Below are positions 26,530 to 35,953 of a stretch of 64,000 nucleotides of DNA, one piece after another. The DNA is taken from the NCBI RefSeq assembly GCF_008629675.1, contig NZ_VWOX01000002.1, forward strand, positions 124,001 through 188,000. Reading direction: 5' to 3'. Source of the DNA: Roseiconus nitratireducens (GTDB lineage: Bacteria; Planctomycetota; Planctomycetia; Pirellulales; Pirellulaceae). The notes beneath the pieces are model-generated. The model was given only the letters and a program-made list of their open reading frames with translations, was not told the DNA's origin and made no database searches. Within the stretch, counting starts at the first letter, position 1; each line of letters opens with the position of its first letter. The translations under genes and the position numbers were made by a program.

Positions 26530-29057
26530 TGGATTCGGAGCGTTACGCGCGCCTACGCGAGTTGTTTCTTGCCGTCGAGGAATTGCCTGCCGATGAGCAG
26601 GTCGCCTACCTTCAATCGCAGGTGGGCGACGACCAGGAATTGATCGACGAAGTGCTCTCGCTGCTTGAAGAGCACGATGAAGAGAGTGCGCGAATCGAGG
26701 GCAACGCTGCCAAGCCACCACCTTTGCCATCAACGGGTGAAGCGAGCGATTCCGAATCGGCGAGTCGACGCCCCGGCCAAGCAACAACCGACGATGAGAA
26801 CGCGTCGGCTTCCGTCGCGCCCTTTCTACCGTCCGCAGATCAGCCCCTCAAGTCCGCGGGGGGACAGCGTCAAGTGGTTGGTGATGCACGGCCGGCGCAT
26901 TCGCATTCGACGCGGTCCAATTTGCCCGGTTCCGGTGCTCTGACACAACGGGGACCCAATCGGACCCACGCCGGAAAGCGTTACCGCAAGGATTCGATCA
27001 ACGCGCCCAACGCGGCGGCAGGATTGTGGAAGTATCGTGTCCGGCGACAGCGGCGTTTCAATTCAGGATGGCTGTGGCTGGCCGCGATTTTGCCGACGGC
27101 TCTGATGGGATGGTGGACCTACCACAAAGTCACCAACGTGTTGCGGAATGCGGCTGCGAACGAGGTGATTGGAATCGCCGACAGCGTCTCGGTCAGCATT
27201 GATCGGTTTCTGGATGACCAGGCGAGGTTGGTCCAATCCTGGAGCCGCCAGCCGGACGTCCGCGATGCCATCCTGGAACTGATTGAAATTGCGGACGAAA
27301 AGGAGCCGGTCGAAAAGCTCAAACAAGCCCCCCAGACCGAACAGATCAAGGAGCAATTGGTCGCTCTGTCGCAACGGGAGGACATCAAGTTTGTCGTCTG
27401 GGACAGGACGGGGATGATCGTTGCCAGTTGGCTGGACGATCGCGCCGACGTCGGAGGAACGGTCGCGCCCGATGGTGCCGCCAAATTGGCGTTGGCAATG
27501 CGTGGGGAAACAGTTTTGTTCGGCCCGGAGATCCTCAAGCCGGATGACTCCGGTTTCATCCCCGAAACCGACCGTCCGGTCATGGCGATCATCGTTCCCG
27601 TCTACTCGCAGGACGATCGGATTGTCGCGTCGATGTTGATTCGCGGATTCGGAATGTTTGACGAATTCGATGAAATCTTTCGCCAAGCGTCGGTACCGGG
27701 TCGTCTGGACGTCTATGCCGTCAATGGCGACGGCACGATGGTGACCAACAGCCCCTCGGCATTGCTGTGGATCGGTGCGTCCGGCACCCCCGATGAGGTT
27801 GAGTTCATCGCGGACCGGATGCGCGTCACCGACCCCGGGAAGGAAACGCCGCGTTCCAGCTTGCCCAACGAATCCCGGACGGTCCAGCCGTTGACCTACG
27901 CCGTCGCCCGCGTCACCTCCAGCGACGACGGTTTGCGCATGGACGGCTATCGCAACTACGCCGGGACTCCCGTCGTGGGTGCCTGGCGGTGGCTCGCAGA
28001 CTGGGAACTGGGCGTCATCGTCGAACGAACGTACAGCAACACCTTTGAAACGGCAGGCATTGTGCTGCTGGGGTTTGTGATTCTGGGAATGCTGTTGACG
28101 ATCACCGCTCTGATCGCGGCCGCCCGCATCGCCCGACGAACGGTGATGAGCCAGGCCGCGGTACACCCGCTTAGCCGATACGAGTTGATCAAGGAACTGG
28201 GGAGCGGCGGCATGGGGGTCGTCTACAAGGCGCGTCACACCCAACTGGGAAGAGACACCGCATTGAAGGTTCTCCGCGGCGACCGGGGCAACGAGGAAGA
28301 CCAATTGCGGTTCGATCGCGAAGCAAAGTTAGCCGCTTCGCTCAGCAGTCCCCACACCGTGACCATCTACGATTACGGTCGCAACGATGACGGCGAAGCA
28401 TATTGCGTGATGGAATTCCTGCGCGGGATTACGTTGGACGACGTCGTCGCACGCAGCGGCTATCAGGAGTACGGCCGCGCGCTGTACGTGCTCCGACAAA
28501 TCTGTGATTCGCTCGGTGAGGCGCATCACCTGGGATTGGTCCATCGGGACATCAAACCCCAAAACGTGATGTTGTCTTTGGACGCATCCGTCGGCGATTG
28601 GGCCGTCGTGTTCGATTTCGGTCTGGCGAAACCGTTGCAAACCGATATCGATGCTTACCAGACCACCGAAACCATTTGGGCGGGCACGCCGATGTACATG
28701 GCCCCCGAACGCTACCGCGAACCGAACAAGATCGATCCGCGATCGGACATTTACTCGGTCGGTTGCGTCGCCTACTTCCTGCTCGCCGGACGACCACCTT
28801 ACTTGGAATCGGACCCTGAATCGCTATTCGCACTGGTTCTGACCGAAGACCCGATCAGCATTGGGGTGCACCGGGACGAAACAGTCCCGCGTCAAATCGA
28901 CGCGCTCGTGCGGCGATGCATGGCCAAACGGGCCGAAGACCGCTACCAGACGATTGACGACCTGGCCAAAGATCTGGACCGCTTGATCGCCCTGTTCCCT
29001 TGGACCGTCGATGATGCACGCGGTTGGTGGCGCGTGCACGGCGAAGAAATCAACTGA
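26529..29057 (+). CDS. receptor Ser/Thr kinase with Cache-like sensor
   Basis: An 842-residue kinase with an unusual order. An N-terminal acidic helix (MDSERYARLRELFLAVEELP) is of the type seen in ECF-linked kinases. A disordered 60-150 stretch and a membrane segment near 179-199 (WLWLAAILPTALMGWW) follow. Then comes a dCache-like extracytoplasmic region ending in GTPVVGAWRWLADWELGVIVE, a second membrane segment near 508-530, and a C-terminal kinase domain (about 549-820). Catalytic parts are GSGGMGVVYKARH, Lys in TALKVL, HRDIKPQN, DFG in VFDFGLAKP and APE in MAPERY. It is likely autophosphorylating and controls the overlapping ECF sigma factor in response to an external ligand, which is inferred. 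Confidence 0.92.
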   Translation: MDSERYARLRELFLAVEELPADEQVAYLQSQVGDDQELIDEVLSLLEEHDEESARIEGNAAKPPPLPSTGEASDSESASRRPGQATTDDENASASVAPFLPSADQPLKSAGGQRQVVGDARPAHSHSTRSNLPGSGALTQRGPNRTHAGKRYRKDSINAPNAAAGLWKYRVRRQRRFNSGWLWLAAILPTALMGWWTYHKVTNVLRNAAANEVIGIADSVSVSIDRFLDDQARLVQSWSRQPDVRDAILELIEIADEKEPVEKLKQAPQTEQIKEQLVALSQREDIKFVVWDRTGMIVASWLDDRADVGGTVAPDGAAKLALAMRGETVLFGPEILKPDDSGFIPETDRPVMAIIVPVYSQDDRIVASMLIRGFGMFDEFDEIFRQASVPGRLDVYAVNGDGTMVTNSPSALLWIGASGTPDEVEFIADRMRVTDPGKETPRSSLPNESRTVQPLTYAVARVTSSDDGLRMDGYRNYAGTPVVGAWRWLADWELGVIVERTYSNTFETAGIVLLGFVILGMLLTITALIAAARIARRTVMSQAAVHPLSRYELIKELGSGGMGVVYKARHTQLGRDTALKVLRGDRGNEEDQLRFDREAKLAASLSSPHTVTIYDYGRNDDGEAYCVMEFLRGITLDDVVARSGYQEYGRALYVLRQICDSLGEAHHLGLVHRDIKPQNVMLSLDASVGDWAVVFDFGLAKPLQTDIDAYQTTETIWAGTPMYMAPERYREPNKIDPRSDIYSVGCVAYFLLAGRPPYLESDPESLFALVLTEDPISIGVHRDETVPRQIDALVRRCMAKRAEDRYQTIDDLAKDLDRLIALFPWTVDDARGWWRVHGEEIN

Positions 29058-29118
29058 CTAACTGGGCATTGCCATTTTGCCTGAGCCGCTTCGCTAGCCG
29101 TAGATTCTCTCGCATCAA

Positions 29119-29143
29119 CCGGCGGCTAACGCCACGCCGCTCA
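29119..29143. repeat. GCGGC-type palindromic repeat, copy 2
   Basis: The sequence CC then GGCGGCTAACGCCACGCCGC, followed by TCA, lies between the kinase stop (29057) and the stop of the convergent zinc-ribbon gene (29209). It can fold as GCGGC/GCCGC around a short internal stem. Its position between two converging genes fits a bidirectional terminator. No T-run is present. Confidence 0.65.
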
Positions 29144-29208
29144 TTGCACGGCAAATCACGGTTGATTGATGGAAAATGACGCCGTCCAGCTGGGCTCTGT
29201 CTGAATGC

Positions 29209-30147
29209 TCAGGCCATGTAAACGACCGCGGCGCCGATCCCGGCTCCCAACAGCAACCCGACCGCGTTGAACGTGATGATCTTCCAAATCGGCTCGGATT
29301 CCGTGCCGTGGTAGGCCCGCACATCGTCGCCGTGCATGTAGGCCCAAAGTCCGATACCGACCAGAATGCCACCAACGGCACGCATCACGCGGATATCAAC
29401 ATCGGGATCCGTGAGGTCGCCGATCAATCCCAGCACACGGTCGGCGAATCCGTAGCTGTAACTGACAACCAGGATGTACCAGGAAATCTTGCTGCGAACG
29501 AAACAGGCGACACAGGTGGCGATCGAAAGAATTCCCAAAATCGCCATCGCACCACAAATCAGATACATCACGCCGCCGCTGGCTTCCGGAATCTCTTCCT
29601 CCAGCGCCGGAACCATCGAAAACAATCCGATCAGCAGCATCATCAGCCCGAAATAAGCGACCGCCCACAGGGCATTGACGATCCCGATGAAAATCAGGAA
29701 CGGTGGCCGGGGCGCCTCGGTCTGCATCGTCAGCGCGTCGCCGCGCCGATCGCCTCCCGAAATCGCATCTTCCAAGGCTTTCGACGAACTCTTGCTGGAA
29801 TTGACCGCGTACGGATTGGTTTTGCCCGGAAAATGAACCGGCTTGACCGGCGCCAAGTCGGTGTCCGTTAGCTCATCAAAAATGCCGGGCGAGGGCGCTG
29901 CGGCAGCCGTGACCCCCGGTGAGACGCGCGGTCGCTGCGCGGGAGCGCCCGCACGAGCGGGTGGGCCGCTGGCCGACCGCGACGCGGTGGCCGCCTGACC
30001 CCCGGAGGAACGGGCGGTGCCAGCCCGCGCGGCGCCGGCCGGAGCAGGCGCACGCATCGCCTTGCCACACTTGCACTTCACGACTTTTCCCGCCGCGGTG
30101 TCGGGGATCTGCAACAAAGCGGCACAACCGGGGCACTTGATCTTCAT
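29209..30147 (-). CDS. zinc-ribbon multi-pass membrane protein
   Basis: A 312-residue protein with an N-terminal zinc ribbon (MKIKCPGCAALLQIP then VVKCKCGKAMRAP, two CxxC/CxCG pairs). A low-complexity Ala/Pro/Arg linker of about 70 residues follows. The C-terminal half has at least four hydrophobic segments (FLIFIGIVNALWAVAYFGLM, VMYLICGAMAILGILSIAT, CVACFVRSKISWYILVVSYS and IITFNAVGLLLGAGIGAAVV). ATG 30147 is preferred because the open frame upstream lacks these features. Such ribbon-plus-membrane proteins are frequent in planctomycetes; the function is unknown. Confidence 0.75.
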   Translation of the reverse strand: MKIKCPGCAALLQIPDTAAGKVVKCKCGKAMRAPAPAGAARAGTARSSGGQAATASRSASGPPARAGAPAQRPRVSPGVTAAAAPSPGIFDELTDTDLAPVKPVHFPGKTNPYAVNSSKSSSKALEDAISGGDRRGDALTMQTEAPRPPFLIFIGIVNALWAVAYFGLMMLLIGLFSMVPALEEEIPEASGGVMYLICGAMAILGILSIATCVACFVRSKISWYILVVSYSYGFADRVLGLIGDLTDPDVDIRVMRAVGGILVGIGLWAYMHGDDVRAYHGTESEPIWKIITFNAVGLLLGAGIGAAVVYMA

Positions 30148-30462
30148 CGGCACGAGCGTAGAAAGCGACAAAATGGCGGCATCCACCGATCGTGGACGCG
30201 GGTGATCCCAGGCTCTGGCTGAAAACGGATTGCGACGCTCACCAGAGGTGGCTTTCCGCCGCGATTGCGACGGCAGCGACGGGGTTTTGCGACTTTTCAG
30301 ACGGGCCGAGGGTCCGAACCGCATCAGAATAGCAGACAAAGCCGGTTTGTGCCCCTTTTCCTAGCGGTTCCGCCGCCGGTCGTGGGATTCCCGCCCTCCA
30401 AGCGGGCTTACGTCCGCCGCAAACATCACAATCGGCGCCGGTGGTTGACGATCGCAGCCGAT

Positions 30463-30482
30463 CCACCGTCTGGCGACGGTGG
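30463..30482. repeat. TGGC-loop hairpin, copy 1
   Basis: CCACCGTCTGGCGACGGTGG forms a perfect 8-bp stem with TGGC loop. It is one of three identical 20-mers in the window (also 30530-30549 and 47611-47630). It lies in the 413-base gap 30148-30560, which holds only this and the next copy as visible elements. Confidence 0.85.
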
Positions 30483-30529
30483 CTACCTGCACCGCCGCCG
30501 CGCTTGCCGGAGCATGGAGAACTTCCCAA

Positions 30530-30549
30530 CCACCGTCTGGCGACGGTGG
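30530..30549. repeat. TGGC-loop hairpin, copy 2
   Basis: Second identical 20-mer, 67 bases from copy 1 and just 3' of the fucose isomerase-like gene on the minus strand. It lies where a 3' hairpin would protect or terminate that transcript. No T-run follows. Confidence 0.85.
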
Positions 30550-30560
30550 CTACACGCGGC

Positions 30561-32162
30561 TCAAACGTCGCCGCACAGAAAGACTTCCATCCCCAACGCC
30601 GCCGCGGCGGCAGCCTTAGCCTCCATCGCCCTGTGAGCGTCCTCCGCGGAGTCCGCGTAGGCCACCTGGATGTGGTTCGCCTTGTGGCGGGCCATCATCT
30701 GGTCCCGTGACACGCCTTGCAGGACGGCATGCATGATCGGCCACTGGGGTGTCGTGCTGTTCCAGCGTCGCTCGGTTTCTTCCCGAGGCAGTTCGATGGA
30801 TTGCGCGAGCCCCAAATCCATCTTCAAGCGATCGTCTTGAACAAAGATCCGCGACCAAACCACATGGCCCGGCTTGGACACCCCGCGGATCGTGCTGCCA
30901 CCGGAAGGAAAGTACATGGGAGGTTGGCGAAACCCTTCCGCGTCCGACCAGCCGCCGGCAAAGTGTGAAGCCGGAACGGCGCCGCTGATCTCCAGCACCC
31001 AGACTTCATCCTCCACCGTTCCGCTCCGGTCCCGGTCGGACCAGCGTAGGTCATGCAGGGTATTCTCGACCGGTTGTCCCAGGGCCGCGTGCACGCGTTG
31101 GGTTAGCAATCCGTCCAAGCCCGCACATTCGTCGACTTCGTTGAAATGGGTCAACGGGACACCGGGATACAATTCGCGAGCCCCGTCACGCGAATGAACC
31201 GGCGGCCGGTTGGAATCGTTCAGCATCCCCTCGACCAAATCACTCGCCGGCAACAGATCTTTCAAACCCTGTTGATACTGGATTCCGATCAAGTCACACC
31301 CGAAGTCATCGGCCAGACGCACCGCCGCAATGTACATCCGACATTGGTCCAGAATCTGCTGATCGGTCAAATCGGTTTCGTGGTTGGGACCGGTATGGAA
31401 AGTCATTCCCGCCTGGTCCAACCAGCTCCGAACGGCGCCGGCTTCCTGGTCGGAAACCTGTTTCGCTTCGTAGTAGAGCGCGGACTGGCTCAGTCGTTCC
31501 TTGAACACACCGGTTGGGTTCAGCAAGGCATCTGGAATGATCGCGTTGAACATTCCCATGCAGCCTTCGTCGAACACTCCCATGATCGCTTTTTCTCGGC
31601 GCAACTTTTCGGCGACACTCTGGCCGACCTCGACCGCCCGACGATCGGCGGCGGACGGATCGAACGGTCGCACGTGGGACGTTTCGTGACTGGCACGGCC
31701 GGAGTGCAACCAATCTCCCAGCTTTTCTTCAAATTCCGCGTCGTCGAAGGTTTCGCTCCAAAGCGAACTGTATTCGACTCCGGCTTTGGTCAGAGAGCCG
31801 TTCAAGTTCAACAATCCGACCAGCCCCGGCCATTGCCCGGACCAATTCGCAACGGTCAGGATGGGCCCGCGGTGAGACGTCAAACCGGCTAGAACGTGAT
31901 GCGAGTACTGCCACACGGCCTCCGCGACCACCAGCGGGCTCTCCGGATCGATCCCCCGAAACACCTCGATCCCTTCCCGTTGCGATGCGATGAAGCCGTG
32001 TCCACGATCGGCATCAAATGCGTGAGCACGCTTCACCTGAAAGCCATGTTTTTCGATTGCCCGTCCGAGGGCAGCCTCCATCTCTCTCTGCGCCTCCCAA
32101 CAAACCTGGTTAGCGGATTCACGAAGGTCACCGGAGGCGATCAGCGAAACGGTTTTGGTCAT
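30561..32162 (-). CDS. L-fucose isomerase-like protein
   Basis: A 533-residue soluble protein, close in size to L-fucose isomerase (about 590). ATG 32162 is used. The segments [43 protein letters not shown]-like [20 protein letters not shown] and [20 protein letters not shown] suit the family, including acidic metal-ligand candidates in the VFDEGCMGM and [10 protein letters not shown] regions. The family interconverts an aldose with its ketose. With the adjacent ribulokinase-like gene, 151 bases upstream on the same strand, a pentose or deoxyhexose catabolic step is likely. The exact sugar is not readable. Confidence 0.78.
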   Translation of the reverse strand: MTKTVSLIASGDLRESANQVCWEAQREMEAALGRAIEKHGFQVKRAHAFDADRGHGFIASQREGIEVFRGIDPESPLVVAEAVWQYSHHVLAGLTSHRGPILTVANWSGQWPGLVGLLNLNGSLTKAGVEYSSLWSETFDDAEFEEKLGDWLHSGRASHETSHVRPFDPSAADRRAVEVGQSVAEKLRREKAIMGVFDEGCMGMFNAIIPDALLNPTGVFKERLSQSALYYEAKQVSDQEAGAVRSWLDQAGMTFHTGPNHETDLTDQQILDQCRMYIAAVRLADDFGCDLIGIQYQQGLKDLLPASDLVEGMLNDSNRPPVHSRDGARELYPGVPLTHFNEVDECAGLDGLLTQRVHAALGQPVENTLHDLRWSDRDRSGTVEDEVWVLEISGAVPASHFAGGWSDAEGFRQPPMYFPSGGSTIRGVSKPGHVVWSRIFVQDDRLKMDLGLAQSIELPREETERRWNSTTPQWPIMHAVLQGVSRDQMMARHKANHIQVAYADSAEDAHRAMEAKAAAAAALGMEVFLCGDV

Positions 32163-32313
32163 GGGTAGCAGCACCGGTCCAGGAGGACGCCGGCGAATTT
32201 CAGAGGATACTGGCGGGTGAATGGCAGACCCGGGTCTGCCGACGATTCAATTCGCGGTTTGGACGCACGTAAAACACGACCGACCGGAGACCGACTTCAT
32301 TTCCGGCCCGGGA

Positions 32314-33921
32314 TCAGGAGCGTCCTTGCGACATCACATCGGCCAACACGCGATACTGCCGGTACAGGCCATCGTATTGCGTCTGGTGATCAGGATTGGG
32401 AAACACAAACTGTCGATGTTCGTGGGGGATTGCCGCCATCGCGGTGGAAGCTTCCGTGACGTCAGCAAACCCGGATCGCTGGGCTCCCGCGGCGACCATT
32501 CCCAACACGGCCGCCCCGACCGCCGGCCCTTGCTCGGACGGATGGATCTCGATCGTCTCGCCCAACACGTCTGCATAGACCTGGACGACGGCGGGGTTGT
32601 GATGGGGCAAACCGCCGGTCGCAACGAAGCGATCAACGGCAACGCCCCCGTCGCGCAAGACGTCCACGATCCATCGCAGCCCAAAACCGGAAGCTTCCAA
32701 CAATGCCCGGTAAAGATGTGCCCCATCGTGGGCCAGCGTCAGCCCGGTGAACGCGCCCCGCAGGCTACCATCCATCAACGGCGTTCGGCATCCGTTCATC
32801 CAGTCCAGACACATCACGCCATCAGCTCCGGGCGGTAGCGACATCGCCCGGTCGGTCAATTCATGAAACGATTTTAAATTCAATAGTCGCAACAGCCAGG
32901 CGAACGCGTCGCCGACGGCAGCCTGGCCGGTCTCATAGCCATACATTCCCGGCAAAATGCCACCGCGCACGATGCCCGCCACGCCGGGGACGGGGTGCCC
33001 GCTTCCCGAATTCAACATGTGGCAACTACTGGTCCCAAGGACCATCACCAAAGTTCCCGGCTCGGCCGCTCCGACGCCGGGAACCGCCGCATGCGCGTCG
33101 ATCGTCGCGGCGGAAACCGCAATCCCGGGCGTCAAGCCGAACCGATCGGCCATCTCTGCCGTTAACGTCCCCGCGGTTTCTCCGGGTGACAGCAGCCGAC
33201 CGGGCATCTTCGTTCTCGCCGCCCGGCCCAGTTCCGGGTGGACCGCGTCCAAGTAAGCCTCCGAAGCGTAGCCGTCTTCAGCGGACCACAGCGCCTTGTA
33301 CCCGGCCTGGCACGTGGACCGCGGCAGAACCTCCGCTTCGCAACCGACCAGTCGCCAAACGAACCAGTCACCCGCTTCCAACCAGACTTCCGCGGCCGCC
33401 GCGACTTCCGGTGAGAGCTCGATGGTTTCCAGCATCTTGGGGAAAAACCACTCCAAACCAATGATGCCGCCGTAGCGGTCCAGAAAGGACTCACCGCGCT
33501 GCCGCGCAAGCTCGTTCATCCGCTCGGTCTGCGACAGGGCACCGTGATGTTTCCAAAGCTTTGGCCAGGCCAACGGGACGCCTTGGAAAGACTCCAGCAG
33601 GCACAGTGGCGTTCCGTCGGACTTGGTCGGCAACATCGTGCAACTGGTAAAGTCGACTCCGATGCCGACGACCGCGTCCGCTTTGATCTTTGCCTGCGAC
33701 AACGCATGGCGTGTCGCCTGGGCGGCTGATTCGATCCAATCCTCCGGATGTTGCAACGCATACTCGGCCGGCAGCGGATCGCCGCCCTGCGGCAGCGTCT
33801 TCGTGATCTGCCCGTGCCGATACGCCGAAGTACCGACGCCCAATTCGGCCCCGCCCGCGTCGATCAACACGGCACGTACGGATTCGGTTCCGAAATCCAG
33901 TCCAAGTGAAACAGGCGTCAT
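32314..33921 (-). CDS. ribulokinase-like FGGY sugar kinase
   Basis: A 535-residue carbohydrate kinase. The first FGGY domain begins LGLDFGTESVRAVLIDAGG with the phosphate-binding DFGTESVR loop, and VGIGVDFTSCTMLPTK follows. A FGGY signature-like region (DAHAAVPGVGAAEPGTLVMVLGTSS) and ATGGLPHHNPAVVQVYADVLG mark the second domain. Among FGGY enzymes the early GVDFTSCTMLP is characteristic of ribulokinase, which phosphorylates ribulose at C5. ATG 33921 is preferred over 33996 because the domain starts right after it. It sits between the esterase/SMP-30 fusion (78 bases upstream) and the isomerase-like gene, forming a probable operon. Confidence 0.9.
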   Translation of the reverse strand: MTPVSLGLDFGTESVRAVLIDAGGAELGVGTSAYRHGQITKTLPQGGDPLPAEYALQHPEDWIESAAQATRHALSQAKIKADAVVGIGVDFTSCTMLPTKSDGTPLCLLESFQGVPLAWPKLWKHHGALSQTERMNELARQRGESFLDRYGGIIGLEWFFPKMLETIELSPEVAAAAEVWLEAGDWFVWRLVGCEAEVLPRSTCQAGYKALWSAEDGYASEAYLDAVHPELGRAARTKMPGRLLSPGETAGTLTAEMADRFGLTPGIAVSAATIDAHAAVPGVGAAEPGTLVMVLGTSSCHMLNSGSGHPVPGVAGIVRGGILPGMYGYETGQAAVGDAFAWLLRLLNLKSFHELTDRAMSLPPGADGVMCLDWMNGCRTPLMDGSLRGAFTGLTLAHDGAHLYRALLEASGFGLRWIVDVLRDGGVAVDRFVATGGLPHHNPAVVQVYADVLGETIEIHPSEQGPAVGAAVLGMVAAGAQRSGFADVTEASTAMAAIPHEHRQFVFPNPDHQTQYDGLYRQYRVLADVMSQGRS

Positions 33922-33999
33922 GGTCGAACAACGACGGAGTGTGGAAGTCAGCAAGGTGCGAGAGGGAGGTCCGGTGGTTTCCCAACCATCGGGCATCGT

Positions 34000-35787
34000 T
34001 CAAAGTCGCGGTTTGGGCGGAGTGACCGCCGGCTGCCAAGGAGCGATTCCGGTCATCGCGGTCTTGCGGCGGTACACCTGCTTTCCCGCCGTCACGAACA
34101 GCGTTTTGAATTCCGGGCCGGCAAACACGCAGTTGCTCAGCGGTCCCGTTCTTGCCGGCCGGCTGGTAATGACATGCACGCGGCCGGGCTGGTCGAAAAT
34201 CTGCAAGCCCAAACGCGAGGCGACAATCAACGAGCCGTCGGCGGTCATCGTTGCCCCGTCCGCTCCGGTCTTGAGTGAATCCTCGTGCAAATGAAGGTAA
34301 CCGTAGGGTTGTCCGGCCGAAAGTGACCCGTCGGATTCGATTCCGTAGGACCAGACATAACGTCCATCCGCATCGACGACGTGCAGGAAACGCTGATCGG
34401 GCGTCACGATCAAACCGTTCGGCTTGTTCGGCCCCCGCGCGGCGGTCACCAAGCGTCTCGGTGACGCCTGGTCGTCCTTGCCCCGTGGCAAGGGAAGGTA
34501 GGAGATCGTTTGCTCCAGGGGGTTCGTGACGTAGATCCCATGCTTGACCACCACCAGATCGTTACAGGCGACTCCGCTGGCCAAACTGACTTGCTGACCA
34601 TCGGGACGGATTTGAACGATCTTTCTCGTCGCATTGCATGCACAGTAAAGATTGCCTTCGGCGTCGAACATCAATCCGTTGACGCCTTCCAACTCTGCAA
34701 ATCGGCTGACCTTCGGCTGATCATCGACCGGATTCTCGATCTGCCAGATCTCACCCTGCTTGGTGTCGACAAAAAAGACGTCTCCGTCCGGCGAAACCGC
34801 GGGGCCTTCGGTGTAGGTGTGACCGCTGCTGACCAGTTGCCAGTCCTGATCGGGAAGCAATCGATCCATCAATTCCGGATGCTCGGAAATGTCCGTCTTG
34901 ATCGGCTGATCCGCGTCTTTCCAAAGCCAACGCATCGCGTCAGGAAAGATCGCGCCGCCGTGCTTGCCATTGTGTCCTCCGGTGCCCCATTCATGTTGGA
35001 CTTCGTAGCCGGCCCACTGCAGCGCGGACAACATCGTCTGATTGGCGGTCCACCAGTTCCCGCCGTAGATGTTTTGGTCGCCGGATCCGTCTTGCAGGAA
35101 CACGCGAAGCGGTTTCGGTTCGCACTTGCGGATCAGCGTGGGGTATTCGTTGCCGCCGCGCAGTCCGACAAATGTACCGACGGTGCTGAACACCCGGCGA
35201 AATTGGTCCGGCCGATGCCACGCCACCCCGAACGCCGCAATTGCCCCGCTGCTGCTGCCGCCGATGCCGCGAAGATTCGGATCCTGAGTGATCGAATAGC
35301 GTTCTTGAACTTCCGGCAACAGTTCATCAACCAGGAAAGTCGCGTAGCGATCGCTGACCGTGTCGTATTCCAAGCTGCGATTGAAACGGTCCTGGCCTTC
35401 CGTTCCTGCCGGCACCACGCCCGGATTGACACACACCGCGATCGTCACCGGCATGTCGCCCGAGGCAATCAAATTGTCGAATACAACGGGAAGACGCCAA
35501 ACGCCTTGCTCGCGCGCGTAGTTTTTTCCGTCCTGGAACACCATCAACGCGGCCGGATTCTCGGCGCGGTATTGGGCGGGGACGTAGACAAAGTAGTCGC
35601 GCAGCGTTCCCGGAAAGACTTTGCTGGACTCGAACCGAAACGAATGAACCGCTCCCTTGGGGACGTCCGGCTTGCGCTGAGAATCAGGGTGGACCGGATA
35701 GGTCTCCTGTGCCGGAAGGCCGTCGACGACCAGACCGGTCACGGCAAACAGAGTGCAGAGGATCGCGTACGATCGAAAGGTCGGCAT
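34000..35787 (-). CDS. fused esterase and SMP-30/gluconolactonase-like protein
   Basis: A 595-residue exported protein; the signal peptide is residues 1-26 (ILCTLFAVTGLVV). Residues about 45-315 are an esterase D/Fes-like alpha/beta hydrolase. It has a GxSxG nucleophile elbow at GSSSG (Ser179), PAALMVFQDGKNY, YDTVSDRYATFLVDELLPEV and a late His in TGGHNGKHGGAIFP. Residues 320-590 are an SMP-30/gluconolactonase-like beta-propeller (EGPAVSPDGDVFFVDTKQGE, NGLMFDAEGNLYCA, PNKPNGLIVTPDQRFLHVVD). Combined, it could first release an acyl or aryl ester from a sugar and then open a lactone. That pairing and its link to the downstream kinase and isomerase are inference. Confidence 0.9.
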   Translation of the reverse strand: MPTFRSYAILCTLFAVTGLVVDGLPAQETYPVHPDSQRKPDVPKGAVHSFRFESSKVFPGTLRDYFVYVPAQYRAENPAALMVFQDGKNYAREQGVWRLPVVFDNLIASGDMPVTIAVCVNPGVVPAGTEGQDRFNRSLEYDTVSDRYATFLVDELLPEVQERYSITQDPNLRGIGGSSSGAIAAFGVAWHRPDQFRRVFSTVGTFVGLRGGNEYPTLIRKCEPKPLRVFLQDGSGDQNIYGGNWWTANQTMLSALQWAGYEVQHEWGTGGHNGKHGGAIFPDAMRWLWKDADQPIKTDISEHPELMDRLLPDQDWQLVSSGHTYTEGPAVSPDGDVFFVDTKQGEIWQIENPVDDQPKVSRFAELEGVNGLMFDAEGNLYCACNATRKIVQIRPDGQQVSLASGVACNDLVVVKHGIYVTNPLEQTISYLPLPRGKDDQASPRRLVTAARGPNKPNGLIVTPDQRFLHVVDADGRYVWSYGIESDGSLSAGQPYGYLHLHEDSLKTGADGATMTADGSLIVASRLGLQIFDQPGRVHVITSRPARTGPLSNCVFAGPEFKTLFVTAGKQVYRRKTAMTGIAPWQPAVTPPKPRL

Positions 35788-35953
35788 CGGGGGAACGTGG
35801 TCGGAGGAGCGAACGTCGGGAAGTGATCGCCATCATGGCGGGAACAATTTACCCGACGGCGCCGCGCCCGTGTGACGTGTCCGCATGAGGCCTGCGTGAC
35901 CGCCCCGGAGCAACGCCGGTTCGGTTCGCCCGCCTCGGCCGGCAGCCACATCC

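Noticed and set aside
34510..35826. 438-residue open frame opposite the esterase/SMP-30 gene
   Set aside because: Mirror frame of a real gene with signal peptide and two known domains; its product has no motif.
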